64,000 nucleotides of DNA, taken from Euglena gracilis (taxonomy: Eukaryota; Euglenida; Euglenophyceae; Euglenales). Position 1 is the first letter of the stretch. The number at the start of each line of letters is the position of its first letter. The notes beneath the pieces were generated by a model that was given only the letters and a program-made list of their open reading frames with translations, made no database searches and had not been told where the DNA came from. Both the position numbers and the translations under genes were made by a program. Location: NCBI GenBank assembly GCA_039621445.1, contig CP154955.1, forward strand, positions 11,892,241 through 11,956,240, read 5' to 3'. This document shows positions 21,601 to 31,987 of the stretch, one piece after another.

Positions 21601-22771
21601 CCCCGATCTAAGCGCCTTCGCCCAGGCATCATGGGTGGGGATCGCTGATATCATGCGTTGCAGCCGGCTCTCAAATGTTTGTTGAGCGAGGTTGACTTTG
21701 AGCGAAACATCAAACAAACACAAAATCGCCGAAATTATCTATATATCCATGCCTCACGCCACATATCCCACCAGATACCAGAAGAAACAAACTGAAGGGG
21801 AACAAAAAAGCCATACACAATTTTTTTTGTTTGCAGATGCAAACAGATCCCTTCACCAGGGATGTGCTGCTGTGCAGTCCCCATCTCATATCGGGGCCAT
21901 GACCTGACCTGGTCCACTATGTACTGTGTGACGGCGAGGTGAGATCTCTCGGAACATACACAATGAAAATGGGGGATGCTGCATCGCTCAAAAGGAGCCA
22001 GACAGCCAGCCGCCATCAGATAACAAGCCCATCAATGAGGAGTCAACTCTTACTGTCAATAAGATGCCGAACGTTTGTAGATGGCGGCCGATGAGCATCA
22101 TCATATGTAAGGCAGCTTGGGACGGCTGCAGAGTTTGGGCACAGAACTTGTTGCCACAAAGCAGGTGTGTCTCACACCTTTTCATGTGCTGGCATCGGCT
22201 TGGGTGGTGACCAACAGGGCCAAAAAAAAAGCACGTGGAATTATCTGGCCGTCCCGGCGTCTGGGGATGTTATTGGATCTACTTGGCACAATCCCAACCA
22301 TCTGCAACCAGGTGGATGACTCCTTCCTCTTGGACCAGGCGCCGCCTTTTAGTTCTGAATGGGGGTTTTCTAAAAGACCCCCCCGGGGGGCGCCGGCTGG
22401 AAAAAAGGTCTGGGGGGTCCGGCTGGTTGGGAGCTGGACCCGGCGGGGACCCAAAAAAATGCACAAAAAATCCCAAATCCAAATAGCATTTTTCAGCCAA
22501 AACTAGAAGGTGAGATCCAAAAAAAAAAACGGCCCAAAAATGCCATTTTTTTGGCCATTTTTGGGCCCATTTTCCCAAAGTTTTTGGTCCCGCCTGATTT
22601 TGCCGGGCTGCCCGAACTTTATTTTAGCGGACCCTTGGGGGGGGGGGGTCCGCAGCCCGGCTGGGAGATGCTGGCTGGAAAAAAAGGTGCTGGCTGGACG
22701 CGGGGGTGGGGTCCCCTCCGGCGTAAGAAAACCCCTGGTTCCAAATTCCAGGTGCAACGTGCCCTCATGGA
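21601..22771 (-). CDS. Unidentified protein gene, five exons (internal part)
   Basis: Minus-strand exons with matching phases: 22741-22771, 22309-22354, 22054-22125, 21857-21923, 21601-21695. The product runs HEGTLHLEFGTKRRRLVQEE, then SQAALHMMMLIGRHLQTFGI, then VDQVRSWPRYEMGTAQQHIP, then QQTFESRLQRMISAIPTHDA. It looks helical, with no signal peptide and no catalytic motif I recognise. The last four exons are joined by GT-AG introns (for example GACA|GTAAGA). The first two are separated by the 386-bp element at 22355-22740. Upstream and downstream ends are not found; a transmembrane-like frame near 20.95-21.09 kb might continue it. Function unknown. Confidence 0.65.
22355..22740 (-). other. 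Nonconventional intron with inverted ends
   Basis: In minus orientation it begins AAC-CAG-GGGTTTTCTTACG and ends AGAAAACCCCCATTCAG. GGGGTTTTCT forms the inverted terminal repeat. ATTTGGAACC and ATTCAGAACT flank it, 7 of 10 identical and in the same codon phase. Removal at the CAG-defined boundary gives LEFGTKRRRL in frame. The expected CTG near the 3' end is CCA here, so this copy is diverged. The interior includes the GGCTGGAAAAAAAGGTGCTGG motif. Confidence 0.6.
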
Positions 22772-23829
22772 CTGCCAGTGCACATGAAAGGGATTGGGTC
22801 AGGGTACCGAGGTGGCAGAGTGCAACCGTGCCACGCTTTCAGGGCTGGAAGCATGGGAGGGGGAAATAGGGGTGACAGGTAGAAAACGGAAAAACTCGGG
22901 TAGGTCAGGGCGGTATAAAAAACCTTTAAAACCTTTTAAAAAAAACTTTAACAAAAGCCTTCTGGAGCAAAAATGAAGTTGCAAAACCATTGCAAAGACA
23001 AACCAAAAAATGATTTCTGGCATCGCTGGAACACGCTCTACCCGCCCAAACTCGAAAAAAATACGGTCTTCAACTTTCTTTTTAATTTTGGACCCCACCC
23101 CACCCCCTTCCCAGTGGCAGGAGGGGTCCAACCCCCCCAGGCCTTCCCGAATTTCTGAGGGCGCCGATTTTTCGGTCAAAATTTTCCTTTGGTGCCTTTG
23201 TTGCTGAATCTTTCTTGGGCGGGTGCCATTGTGGGTGGGGTCGACCACCCCTGGCCGGACCCCTGCTGGGGATGCTGACACACGGGGTGCGGCACACCAT
23301 GCACACCGTGCAGCATGCCGTGTACACAGTGCACAGTATGCTGCTTTTGCCGATATTTGACCCCAAAATAATTCTTGATTTTCTGGCAATTCTTTTGCGT
23401 TTCACATTGATCTCATATTTTTTTTTGGCGCTGAAAGCCACATGGTGCACAGTGTGCCGTGTACCGTGTGCCGCACACCGTGCGTCGGCATCCCCACTGT
23501 TCATAACCATGTTCAGATCCCAGCTACTACCACCTGTTGTGTTCATTGTACAGGAAAGGGGGGGGTCGCTTGTTCATGATATGCATCTGCTGCCCCCGTG
23601 GACCCCTGCGGGGAGGCCTGGTAGGGAAGGGGATCATATCACCAGGATCACCAGGATGGGGGTGGGGGGTCGACCCCCACCCACCACCTATAGGACTCCT
23701 GTACAGCCCTGTCCCTCTCCCTAGGGGTGAGGGTCCAGGGGGGTGGGTCCTACCGGTTGCCGGGCTGGACCCGGTGGGCACCCCAAAAAAACAGGCAAAA
23801 AAGCCCAAATCCAGCTGGGTTGGACCCGA

Positions 23830-24132
23830 AAACTTATCGCGTCCTGGTGTGGGTTGGATAGCAGTTTCCCCCAGCGTGATTCCTTCACCAGCTTTGGGCG
23901 CCAGCCAGGCAATCCAGCCCTGCCTGCATGACACCCACAGGGGGGGTCTCCAGAGGGCGTGGCCATGGCTATTCCAGGGGGCAGCGAATCACGGTTGATG
24001 GACGGCCGCCGTGCTCTGCTTCATCGCGACGACTCTTTACGGCAGGTCATAGACCCCCCGCCTGAGTTCGTTTGAGGCTGGACGGCAACTCAAACCCAAC
24101 GAGGTGGGGCAGACTTTTATCAGCATCCTTGC
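23830..24132 (-). CDS. Unidentified gene piece, two exons
   Basis: Exon 24055-24132 lies between an acceptor (ATAACTGTAG) and donor (GGCGGGG|GTCTAT) and encodes KDADKSLPHLVGFELPSSLK followed by RTQAG. The next exon starts at 23925 after GTGTCATGCAG, continues the phase and reads RAGLPGWRPKLVKESRWGKL then LSNPHQ. Its 3' end near 23835 runs into a repeat and was not fixed. The basic PKLVKESRWGKLL stretch has no family I recognise. Whether this belongs to the gene at 24.8-29.6 kb or a separate one is unclear; that gene ends in a stop at 24818, so a separate gene is likelier. Confidence 0.55.
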
Positions 24133-24415
24133 CTACAGTTATTTGAAAAATAAAAAGCATGGGGTGTGGGGTGTTGGCCAGGGGGGCTGTACTTCCCCCA
24201 AGACCTGCAGTATGGCTTTTGGGGTGTTTTCAAATACTTTCCCAAACTTATCTCTGGGACTGAAATGCACCATCCAATTGACCTCCAGGGGGTGGGTGGG
24301 GGTGCTAGAACGGTAAAAAAGATACAGTTCAGAAAAATCCAACTTCTCCAGCCTGCACCAATGACATTTGCGATTTTGACATAATGTTGCTTAAATTCAA
24401 TGGTTTTCTTCCAGA

Positions 24416-24625
24416 CATTACAAATGGGGTGGGAAATCACGGGAGGTTGGTTTGTGGGAGGTTTGTGGAATTTCAGGGTCTCAAAATCAGAAGTGGTTGG
24501 GCTACGGTCGGCCGCGGCCCAATCAAAAAAAATTTTTTGGGTTGGGGCCGCGACCGACCGCGGCTGGCCACGGCCCAACCAACGCCCACTGCCTCGATGA
24601 CTGACCACCCATTACAAATGGGGTG
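24416..24625. mobile_element. Palindromic insertion flanked by a 16-bp direct repeat
   Basis: CATTACAAATGGGGTG occurs exactly at 24416-24431 and 24610-24625. The 178 bp between contain a large inverted repeat centred on AAAAAAAATTTTTT, with arms of the GGTCGGCCGCGGCCCAA type, and GGTTGGTTTGTGGGAGG boxes. A 16-bp flanking duplication is unusually long for a DNA transposon. Confidence 0.65.
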
Positions 24626-24817
24626 CTGCTTGGACAGAAGAAAAATTGGGAATAATGTTACAGCACAGGAAATGTTTAGGCTCAATGCAGCCCCCACCCC
24701 CTGCACCACGTTGTCACACCAAATACAAAATAAATGTCTGAAATATCGACCAACAAAAAGATTGACCCACCTTTTTTATTTAATGTTGCAGCCAGTGCAA
24801 AAAAAAGTCCCCAAAAC

Positions 24818-25958
24818 TCAGTCAGGAAAAGAAAATGGATGAATTGCTTGGATATTCCGAAAAATGGCACCTTTTCCGAGATTTGACAGCTGGAGTTTGA
24901 CACAGGACACCTCGAAATAATTTCCATCAGGGTTCCAAGGCCGGAAAGGGGCTCCTCCAGTAGAGCACGGGAGGCGGGCAGGCAACACCGTCACAGGGTC
25001 CTGCTATATGTACCGGGTGCAGCCTGGTTCGTCGTCTTCAAAATACAGCCTGCGTTCTGTGGGCTTGCCGCCCCTGAGCGCTCTCGTTCAGGGAGAGGCC
25101 AGCATGGACCTTCTTCTGTGGAGGGGAGGGCAACTTGGCTTTCGAAGAATTCAACGCAAAAGAACACAAAAAACCAAAATTTTAGTTTTGTGCATTTTTA
25201 TGGTCCCTTTCCCCTCAAAGCCAAACATATGAACTTAAACATAGACATTGGCAAGAACTTAAACAAAGAAACATACAGGGTTCTATGCCCAATTGGAGTA
25301 AAATGCACAACCGTCTGAACCTTCCGACCTTCCTAACCAACCTACCTAGGAAACCAAAACCTGCTGTCCAATGGAAGGAGGTCCATGGATCATGCAGATT
25401 GTGAACACAGGGTGTGGCCACAGGTTACCAGGCACCACACCCAGGGCACCGCAATCCAGCGCAGGACGCACTTCGCTGATGGCCACTGCATAATAATACC
25501 CAAATGAAGACAAAAAGTCACACACAACGTGCAGCAACCACAGCAAGGCAAGCTACTCACCAGCCTGCCACCCCCACCCCAAATGGTCAAGTGGCCCGCT
25601 CAACCAGTTTACAGATGAATGTGGGTGAGGTCTCAAAAAAGAGTACCCAATGTTGTCTGAGGCAATTTCGTCAATGCCCCCCAATTGATCGGATTTTCGA
25701 CTACCGTTCACATGAAAAGCGCCCTGAGGGTTTCCACATAGCACGGCGTCACCAGCGTGCATGGCAGGGGTTTTGGACGGTATCGCAAGCTGAGGGGGCA
25801 GATCTACAACAGGTCGCCTGCAGCAGCGGAAGTCCACCGCCCCCTCAACCTATCAAGGAGCTTGCTGCCAGCAGACTGCACCTCTCCGCACCCGATCACA
25901 AGGTTTTTTAAAGGTCACAACCACACACATACACTCACACATGCGCATGCATGTGCGA

Positions 25959-25998
<40 letters not shown>

Positions 25999-28900
25999 GT
26001 ATTGATGATCATGCAAAGAAGCACAAAAACAGCAACACTCAAATGGACAGGTACACTCAGTAAACAGGATGCTAAGAGAGAGGTCTCTACATGGAGAGGT
26101 TTGCAAAATACAGAAAATAGAGGACACTTTCCTGCAGGTAGTGGATTTGGAAGGTGCGAGCAGACTGACTTTTGACCATCCCCGGAGGGGGGGGTTTGGT
26201 CCCCCGGCTGGAACTGGGCCGACTGGGGTCGAACCGGGCACCAAGAAAATCTAAAATGCAAAATGCCCTAAAAAATGTACCAAACATGCAAAAAAGTTTT
26301 TTGACTCAAAATTTGCTCCAGACATTCCTTTCCCGACCCATTTTGCCCATTTTTGGCCCATTCTTGCACCTCTGAAAGCCATAAAATCCGTATCCGTCCA
26401 GCCGCCCAAAGAGCAGGCGGAAAATAAACAAAACTCGCTGACGGGGGGGGTTGAGGCTGGAAAAACGGCTGCTGGCTGGACCCTGGGGGATGCGGTCAAA
26501 CTTTCTTAAACAACGCCCTGCACCCCCTGGGGTGGGGTGCGCCGTGCTTTAAGATTTGGCCTGAGTGCCAGACAGAGGAGGCAGATCGCTGTTTGGCTCA
26601 ACCATAGGCCCCCCTCGAGGCTCCGGCCGGGTCGGGCCAGGCACAGAGCCCCGAGGTCTAGGCACCCCGCAGGAAAGAAAGGCCCGAGACCCAGTCAGGG
26701 CTGCCCCAACCGGGACCCCCTTCCCTGGGAGCGATGCCCCCAGGGGCGGCCCGCTGCATGGGAGGTGCTGCGATGCCTGGCCCGCAGCCAATGTCCCCCG
26801 CGGTCCCCAGGCCAGGCTTCTTTTTAAGACCCCCGTGGGGGGGGGAGGGGGGTGTCCCCCCCCACCCACCCAGGGTGGCGCGGGACCCCCCCCCGGGGGG
26901 GGTGGGGGAGGGGCGGCAACCCCCCCAAAAATCGGGCCCGTTAAAGGCAATTCCCAAAAATTTTCGGCGCTTTGCGCCGAAAAGGTATACCCAGCGCCTC
27001 CGGCGCGGGACCCCCCCCCGGGGGGGGTCCAGCCCGGACCCACCCACCTACCCCCCTCCCCCCCCCCGGGGGGGGGGCTGCTGACTTAAAAAGAAGCCTG
27101 CCCCAGGCCATATACGGCCATTCTTGACTTGGAGTTGCCGCGGCCAACAATTTTGTCAATGATAACCGGCGGACAGATGACAACACTTGCAGCAAACCAC
27201 GAGGGAAAGAAACTTTCTTGTTCAGGAGATCCCTGATTTTCTTCCAAGACTGTAACAATCATCTTCATTGTTTGTGGCCGCCCGGATTTCCTGAGTTACC
27301 CAGATGGAAAGGGGAGTCCCCACATCCCTTTCTCCCCAGCCGCTGCCTTTTCCCAGCCATTAGACCCCTAGCAGCACAGCAAGCAAGCAAGCAATACTTC
27401 TTTTTGGGGTGGTGCTCACTGTATTTCAAACCACATAGTGGTGGCTGCGGGGGGGGGGGGGGGGGGGTTATCTTTCACATTTTTTTGAAAAAAAAACAGT
27501 CAAACACTTCTGATCAAATGGGGGGTCGGTCACTCAAGATCAATGGGCTTTGACCAATTTCAAAGATTTCTGCTGCGCCTTTGGCGACTGGCCACCCCTT
27601 TTCGAGGGGTGGGGAGGGTGCTGCTGCAAATCCAAAATCAACCAGTGAGTGGAATTTCTAATGAACCCTCAGTGGGGGTCTACCTTCCAGAATTTCAGCA
27701 TTTTCTCAAAATTTTTTGATTTTGAGAGGTTTTTGAAGCAAAAAATGCCATTGAAAATACAAAAAAATTCCAGGATAAAAAATATCAGTGAAATTTGACT
27801 GTGCCAAAATTTGGTTCAATTTTTTGTGGTTCGTTTTTTTTCACCCCCCCCCTCCTAAAAACTACCAATTTTTAAACCAGACCACCACCCCAAGGGGGGG
27901 GGAGTGACTGACTGGTTTCCCAAAAAAAAAAAGACTCCGGTTTTCGGAAGCTTGGAAGTGACCCCCAGGGGATGCCGGGTAAATGATCGGATGGGAAGGA
28001 CACACACTGAACAATGCATGTTCTGGACACGGGCCAGGCTGGTAGGCAATAACTTATCCCCTGTGCGCTTCTGTCCCTCGCCACTTCGGGCGAGGTGATG
28101 GCAGCCTCAGGGTTGTTGAGGAAAGGATGGTGGGGGGGTTGATCTCCACCTGGGAGGTGGGGGGATCAGGCTTCTTTTTAAGACCCCTGGGCAGGGTTGG
28201 ATGGGGAGCCTTGAGGGGGGGGGGGGTGGGTCGGACCCCCCCCCTCCTACCTCGAAACTGAGGGGGGGCGAAAATTTTTCGATTTCATGGACGGGCAAAG
28301 GGCCAGAAATCGGGTCGAAATCGGTCAAAGATCCCTGATTTTTCTTTGAAAATCGATCCAAAAATGCTCATGTTTTGAAAATTTTTGAACATTTTTGCGG
28401 GGGAAAACACCAACACATCAAAAAATGGGCAATATGGCCAAAAGTCAGCAAAAGGGTGTTTTTGCTCATTTTCCGGCGCGCAGCGCCGGAAGAAAATTTT
28501 CTGCTATTTTTGGCCCCTGTCAAGGAGGGGGGGTCCGGACCCCCCTCCCAACATCTAGGGGGGGGGTGGTCCGGACCCCCCCACCACCTTCCCCCCCTCG
28601 CGGGGGGGGGGGGGTGGTCGGGACCCCCCCCCCTACCACCTACCTCAATACCGAAGGGCTTCCCATCCAACCCTGCCCCTGGGGGAGGCCACCCACGGCC
28701 ACCCACCTGGCCCAGCGCGGGGCACCGGGGGGACCCCCACAAATCCCTCCCAAAACAGGCCATCTAAGGGCATTCATTGCACCGCGCCTGCCCGCACCCG
28801 GGCCGGACCTCACCCCCTGACCCCAGACAGAGCTCCCCCAGGCAGTTAAGAAGAAGCCTGGGCGGTTCCCCTCTACCACAATGGCATTTTGCAAGGGGAA

Positions 28901-29633
28901 TATCACAGTGCAGTCAGGGCGGTCCTCAGGCCAAAAAAAAATTCCCCGGCACAGGTCCTGTGAGTTCTTAGGCCCAAGGGTGGTCATTTACGGAACAAAG
29001 ATTCCCGTCCCTTAAAATGCGCTGGTGCCAACGGAACACTTGGACGCATGAAAACCGGCAACCGGGAGGGGTTGGGAGATTCCAAAGCAGCCCTGGGCGG
29101 CTCCGTCACACGGGGAGGCCCCTGAGGGCGGGCACTGCTCTCAGTGCACCAAAAGTGGTTCGTCCCGGCTTACCCAGTGGCCCGAACAAACATCGAGTTG
29201 CTCAACAAACGGCCCCAGGTCGGTGATCGAAGGATGCACATGGGCATGCGACGACACCTCCGCAAAGGCACGCAATGCAACCACCGCACCCCGGCGGCCG
29301 GGAGTTGGGTGTTGAGGCAAGCCCATACCGAAAGCCTCGAGCCTGCACTCCGGCTGCACTGCACTGCCACTGCTGTGGTACTGCCACTGCGCTGCCTGGC
29401 ACTGCAATGCCATTGCCGTGGTGTTGCCATTGCGCTGCCTGGCACTGCAATGCCATTGCCGTGGTGTTGCCATTGCGCTGCCTGGCACTGCAATGCCATT
29501 GCCGTGGTGTTGCCATTGCGCTGCCTGGCACTGCAATGCCACTGCACCTTGCAGACTTGCCTCAACTCCTTTGGTCCTTCGGCAGCCGCTCCAGTGCCAT
29601 CGGCGCCAGGCAAGTCCTTCAGATTTGAATTTG
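24818..29633 (-). CDS. Large unidentified protein gene, nine exon blocks, 3' end present
   Basis: Minus-strand blocks: 29561-29633, 29174-29342, 28864-28957, ~27985-28161, 27104-27232, 26691-26807, 25705-25789, 25361-25485, 24818-25003 (stop at 24818-24820). Phases match at every join except the poorly fixed end of the fourth block. Recognisable stretches are SITDLGPFVEQLDVCSGHW, RPDCTVIFPLQNAIVVEGN, FFPSWFAASVVICPPVIIDK, HAGDAVLCGNPQGAFHVN, PALDCGALGVVPGNLWPHPV and WNPDGNYFEVSCVKLQLSNL. The composition is that of a folded globular protein rich in Pro, Gly and Cys. I recognise no family. Introns are GT-AG, except a GC-AG intron (29343-29560) and two nonconventional introns (28162-28863, 26808-27103). 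The 5' end is not identified above 29633. Confidence 0.7.
25958..25987. repeat. (AC)n microsatellite
   Basis: Fifteen consecutive AC dinucleotides, preceded by degenerate ACACTCACACATGCGCATGC. Confidence 0.95.
26172..26527. repeat. 'LM' dispersed element, inverted ends
   Basis: Ends TTTTGACCATCCCC and GGGGGATGCGGTCAAACTTT are imperfect inverted copies. The interior TTTTGACTCAAAATTTGCTC and TTTTTGGCCCATTCTTGCAC, and the GGCTGCTGGCTGGACCC motif, recur at 14950-15170, 42440-42870 and 47040-47490. The copies at 26.2 and 42.4 kb lie inside introns. Confidence 0.65.
26808..27103 (-). other. Nonconventional intron with clear TIR and 8-9 bp duplication
   Basis: Minus orientation: exon ...TATGGCCTG | GGG-CAG-GCTTCTTTTTAAG ... 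CTTAAAAAGAAGC-CTG-GCCTG | GGGACCGCG. Plus-strand CCCCAGGCC is found at both 26805-26813 and 27101-27109. CAGGCTTCTTTTTAAG and its complement are the terminal inverted repeats. CAG at +4 to +6 pairs with CTG at -8 to -6. Removal yields RMAVYGL-GTAGDIG in frame. The interior has long G and C runs and the TTCGGCGCTTTGCGCCGAA hairpin. Confidence 0.85.
28162..28863 (-). other. Nonconventional intron, 702 bp
   Basis: Minus orientation: exon ...GGGAACC | GCC-CAG-GCTTCTTCTTAAC ... TTAAAAAGAAGC-CTG-ATCCC | CCCACC. GAACCGCC and GATCCCCC (6 of 8) are a decayed duplication. The CAG/CTG rule alone picks the junction that leaves a long downstream frame open (NPHLPGGDQPPHHPFLNNPE). A second inverted pair (CCCCTGGGCAGGGTTGGATG at ~28183 and its complement at ~28660-28690) is nested inside. 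Confidence 0.75.
29343..29560 (-). repeat. 43-bp minisatellite inside a GC-AG intron
   Basis: About four copies of a 43-bp unit (GTGTTGCCATTGCGCTGCCT, then GGCACTGCAATGCCATTGCC, then GTG) fill 29379-29550. On the minus strand the intron starts GAG|GCAAGT, a textbook GC donor context, and ends GTGCAG. The exons on either side join in phase 2 to give GPKEL-R-LEAFGMG. Confidence 0.75.
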
Positions 29634-30924
29634 CTGATCACGGACTTGGCCACACGTATGCATGCAAGGGGTTGGGGGTGGGATTCTAAATCCTGGTGGG
29701 TGCCCACACCGTGAGTGACTGCCAACTGGAAATAGCCATGGCCAGCGAAGGTTGGACCGCGTTGCCGTCAAGGGGGCTAGCCACAAGCAGGAAATAACGT
29801 CTCAACCAGAACGTGAAAAATACCAATGAAGAAATGGAAACCATTCACTTATGCCGTGCCCCCCTCTTGAGGCCCCGGACTGGAGTATTGCAAGGGACGA
29901 CCGGAAGGCTGGACACCGGGCCAAAATTGTTGGATAATCCCTGATTTTTTGTGCAAAACTCCAAAAATGCTCATTTTTTGAATTTTTGATATATTTTTTT
30001 TCATGTGGAAAACACCAAGACCTCCAAATCTGTGCAATATACGTAAAAACGAAAGCCTTTTTGCATTTTCCGATGCTGTGAGCCGGAAGAACAATTTTCA
30101 CTATTTTCAGAACCTGCCAAGGACAGAAGGGGGGGTGGGGGTCCAGACCTCTCCCAACATCTGGGGGGGGGGGTGGTCGACTCCCCCACCCGGGAGGTGG
30201 GGGGGGGGCACCCAGGAGGTGGGGGGGGGGTCCACCCCCCCACCCACCACAGCATTTTCACCAATTTCGGCCAACGGGGATGTTGGCCGGGGAAAATTTT
30301 TGAATTTTTTTTTGAAAAATGAACCCAAAACACATGATTTTTTGATGGAAAACCACATTTTTTTTCCACAAAAAATCTCAAACTTTTCCGTCCTAAAAAA
30401 TGGTACTTTTTAGTAGGCGGGGGTGAAAATAACGAAGGTCAAAAAAAGTGGACAAAATTTTGGCACAGTCAAACTTTACTGACATTTTTTCTCGTTGAAC
30501 TTTTTTGGACTTCCAGTGGCATTTTTTGCTTCAAAAACCTCTCAAAATCAACATTTGGAGAAAATGTTGAATTTGTGAAAAAATGGGGTTTTGGGTGGTT
30601 TTCGGGGGGGGGCCCGATATGGGTCCCAAAATGGGTCAAAAAACCACCCGGCGCCGAAGGCGCCGGAAATCTTTTTCAGGTCCAAAAATTGGTGCTCCCG
30701 GAAATACGGGAAAAGGTGGTGGGGGGGTCGACCCCCCCCCACCCACCATGCAGGGGGTGTGGGGGGGGGGGGGGTTGACCCCCCCACCCACCACCCTGGC
30801 TGTTTGGCCGATTCCCGTTCCTGCCCTGGGGGGGGCAGACCATACCATAGCTTACCGACCCCCCCCCCGGGATCACTTTCTACTTTCAAAAAACCAGTCA
30901 GTCACTTTTCAAAAAACCAGACAC

Positions 30925-31805
30925 CTGGGACGCCGCCCCTGGTTTAAATAGTGGGATCCTGACTGACTGGAGGCGGGCTTTAAAAAAAGATGCACCGTTT
31001 TCCGTTGTTTTTCCGGCAAATCGACAAAACGAAAACATAACTGTTCCAGCATAACGCGCCGGTGAAGAATTTTTTCTGGACCTCCTGGGCCCCCGTCCTG
31101 CAACCTGGAGGGGGGGGCACTGCAGGGGCTTTCTTAAGGACCCAGGGGTGGGAGGTCTCGCGGGCTGGCTGGAAAAAAAGTGCTGGCTGGACCCTCCCCA
31201 GGGGGTGGTGGTGGGGCCGGCCGGCTGGCAGCTGGACCCGGCGGGTACGCAAAAAAATGCCCCCAAAAAGCCCAAATCCAGCCGGGCTGGTGTTAATCAG
31301 CCAAAATTTGGAGTTGAAGGCCCCAAAACCACCCAAAAATGCCTTTTTTGGCTATTTTTGACCATTTTTTCAAAAATATTCAGTGCTTTGTGCCGCAATT
31401 TTTCTTCGGTCCAGCCCAGATTGGCCAGACTGGCCCAAACTTTGTTCTGCGGACCACCACCACCACCACCCCTCCCCCTCAGGGGGGGGTCCGCAGCATA
31501 CAATTTTTTACCGACCCCCGGGGGGGGGGGTCAGCCACTCAGGATACCAGCCACTTTCCAGTCACTTGGGGGAGGGGGCACTGCCAGAAATAAACCTCAA
31601 AACCCCCATTTATCATCTTTTGATATTCTACCAAAAATTCTGGCTTTTGAGCTTCATCTTTTCAAGCCACAACCCCATTCCAGTCATCTTTGGCCATTCT
31701 TCTTAAAAAAAAATTTTGGCGCCAGACCCACTCCCCCCCCCCGAGAAAAAGTAGCCTGCGCTGGCTCCCTTCTGATGTCAAACTTCCCGAAGGGAGAGCA
31801 AATGG
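30925..31805 (-). CDS. Unidentified gene piece with a candidate nonconventional intron
   Basis: The upstream exon 31762-31805 follows acceptor TTGATTCTTTTAG and reads CSPFGKFDIRREP in one frame. The downstream exon ends at a donor CCCAG|GTGTCT at 30925. Between them, 31118-31761 starts GCG-CAG-GCTACTTTTTC and ends GAAAGCCCCTGCAGTG, with inverted ends and the CAG/CTG pair. Three frames are open across the second exon (for example ILHRRVMLEQLCFRFVDLPE, or AQEVQKKFFTGALCWNSYVF), so the translation is unresolved. A GC-AG reading (CAG|GCTACT ... TTGCAG|GACGGG) is an alternative that favours the LPEKQRK frame. Confidence 0.45.
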
Positions 31806-31987
31806 CTAAAAGAATCAAGAACTGTGGGCTGGTTGGAAAATGATTTGCTTGCATAGCTTGAATCCTCGCTCTCAACAAAAAGGTGGGCGGAAAAATAAAC
31901 GCAAATAAACACACACACACACACAAAAACGCAAATTGCATGTAAATTCTTTCAGGAGCTCCACCGGATGTACACTTTCTGCTGAAG

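Noticed and set aside
25003-25070. Minus-strand frame RRLYFEDDEPGCTRY upstream of the terminal exon
   Set aside because: Attractive as protein, but its phase conflicts with the exon at 25361-25485, whose phase-0 end fits the acceptor at 25003 directly.
25553-25704. Continuation of the exon ending at 25705 into a longer frame (KSDQLGGIDEIASDNIGY)
   Set aside because: A donor AACG|GTAGTC at 25705 gives the phase needed by the next exon, while ending at the later donor does not. The extension is treated as intron.
28861-28957. Extension of the NCAIVVEGNR frame through the element as PGFFLTAWGS
   Set aside because: It runs into the inverted terminus of the intron-type element; the CAG/CTG junction restores a longer downstream frame.
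29144-29728. Cysteine/alanine-rich ORFs through the 43-bp minisatellite on both strands
   Set aside because: They read through an intron made of tandem repeats; the flanking exons join in phase without it.
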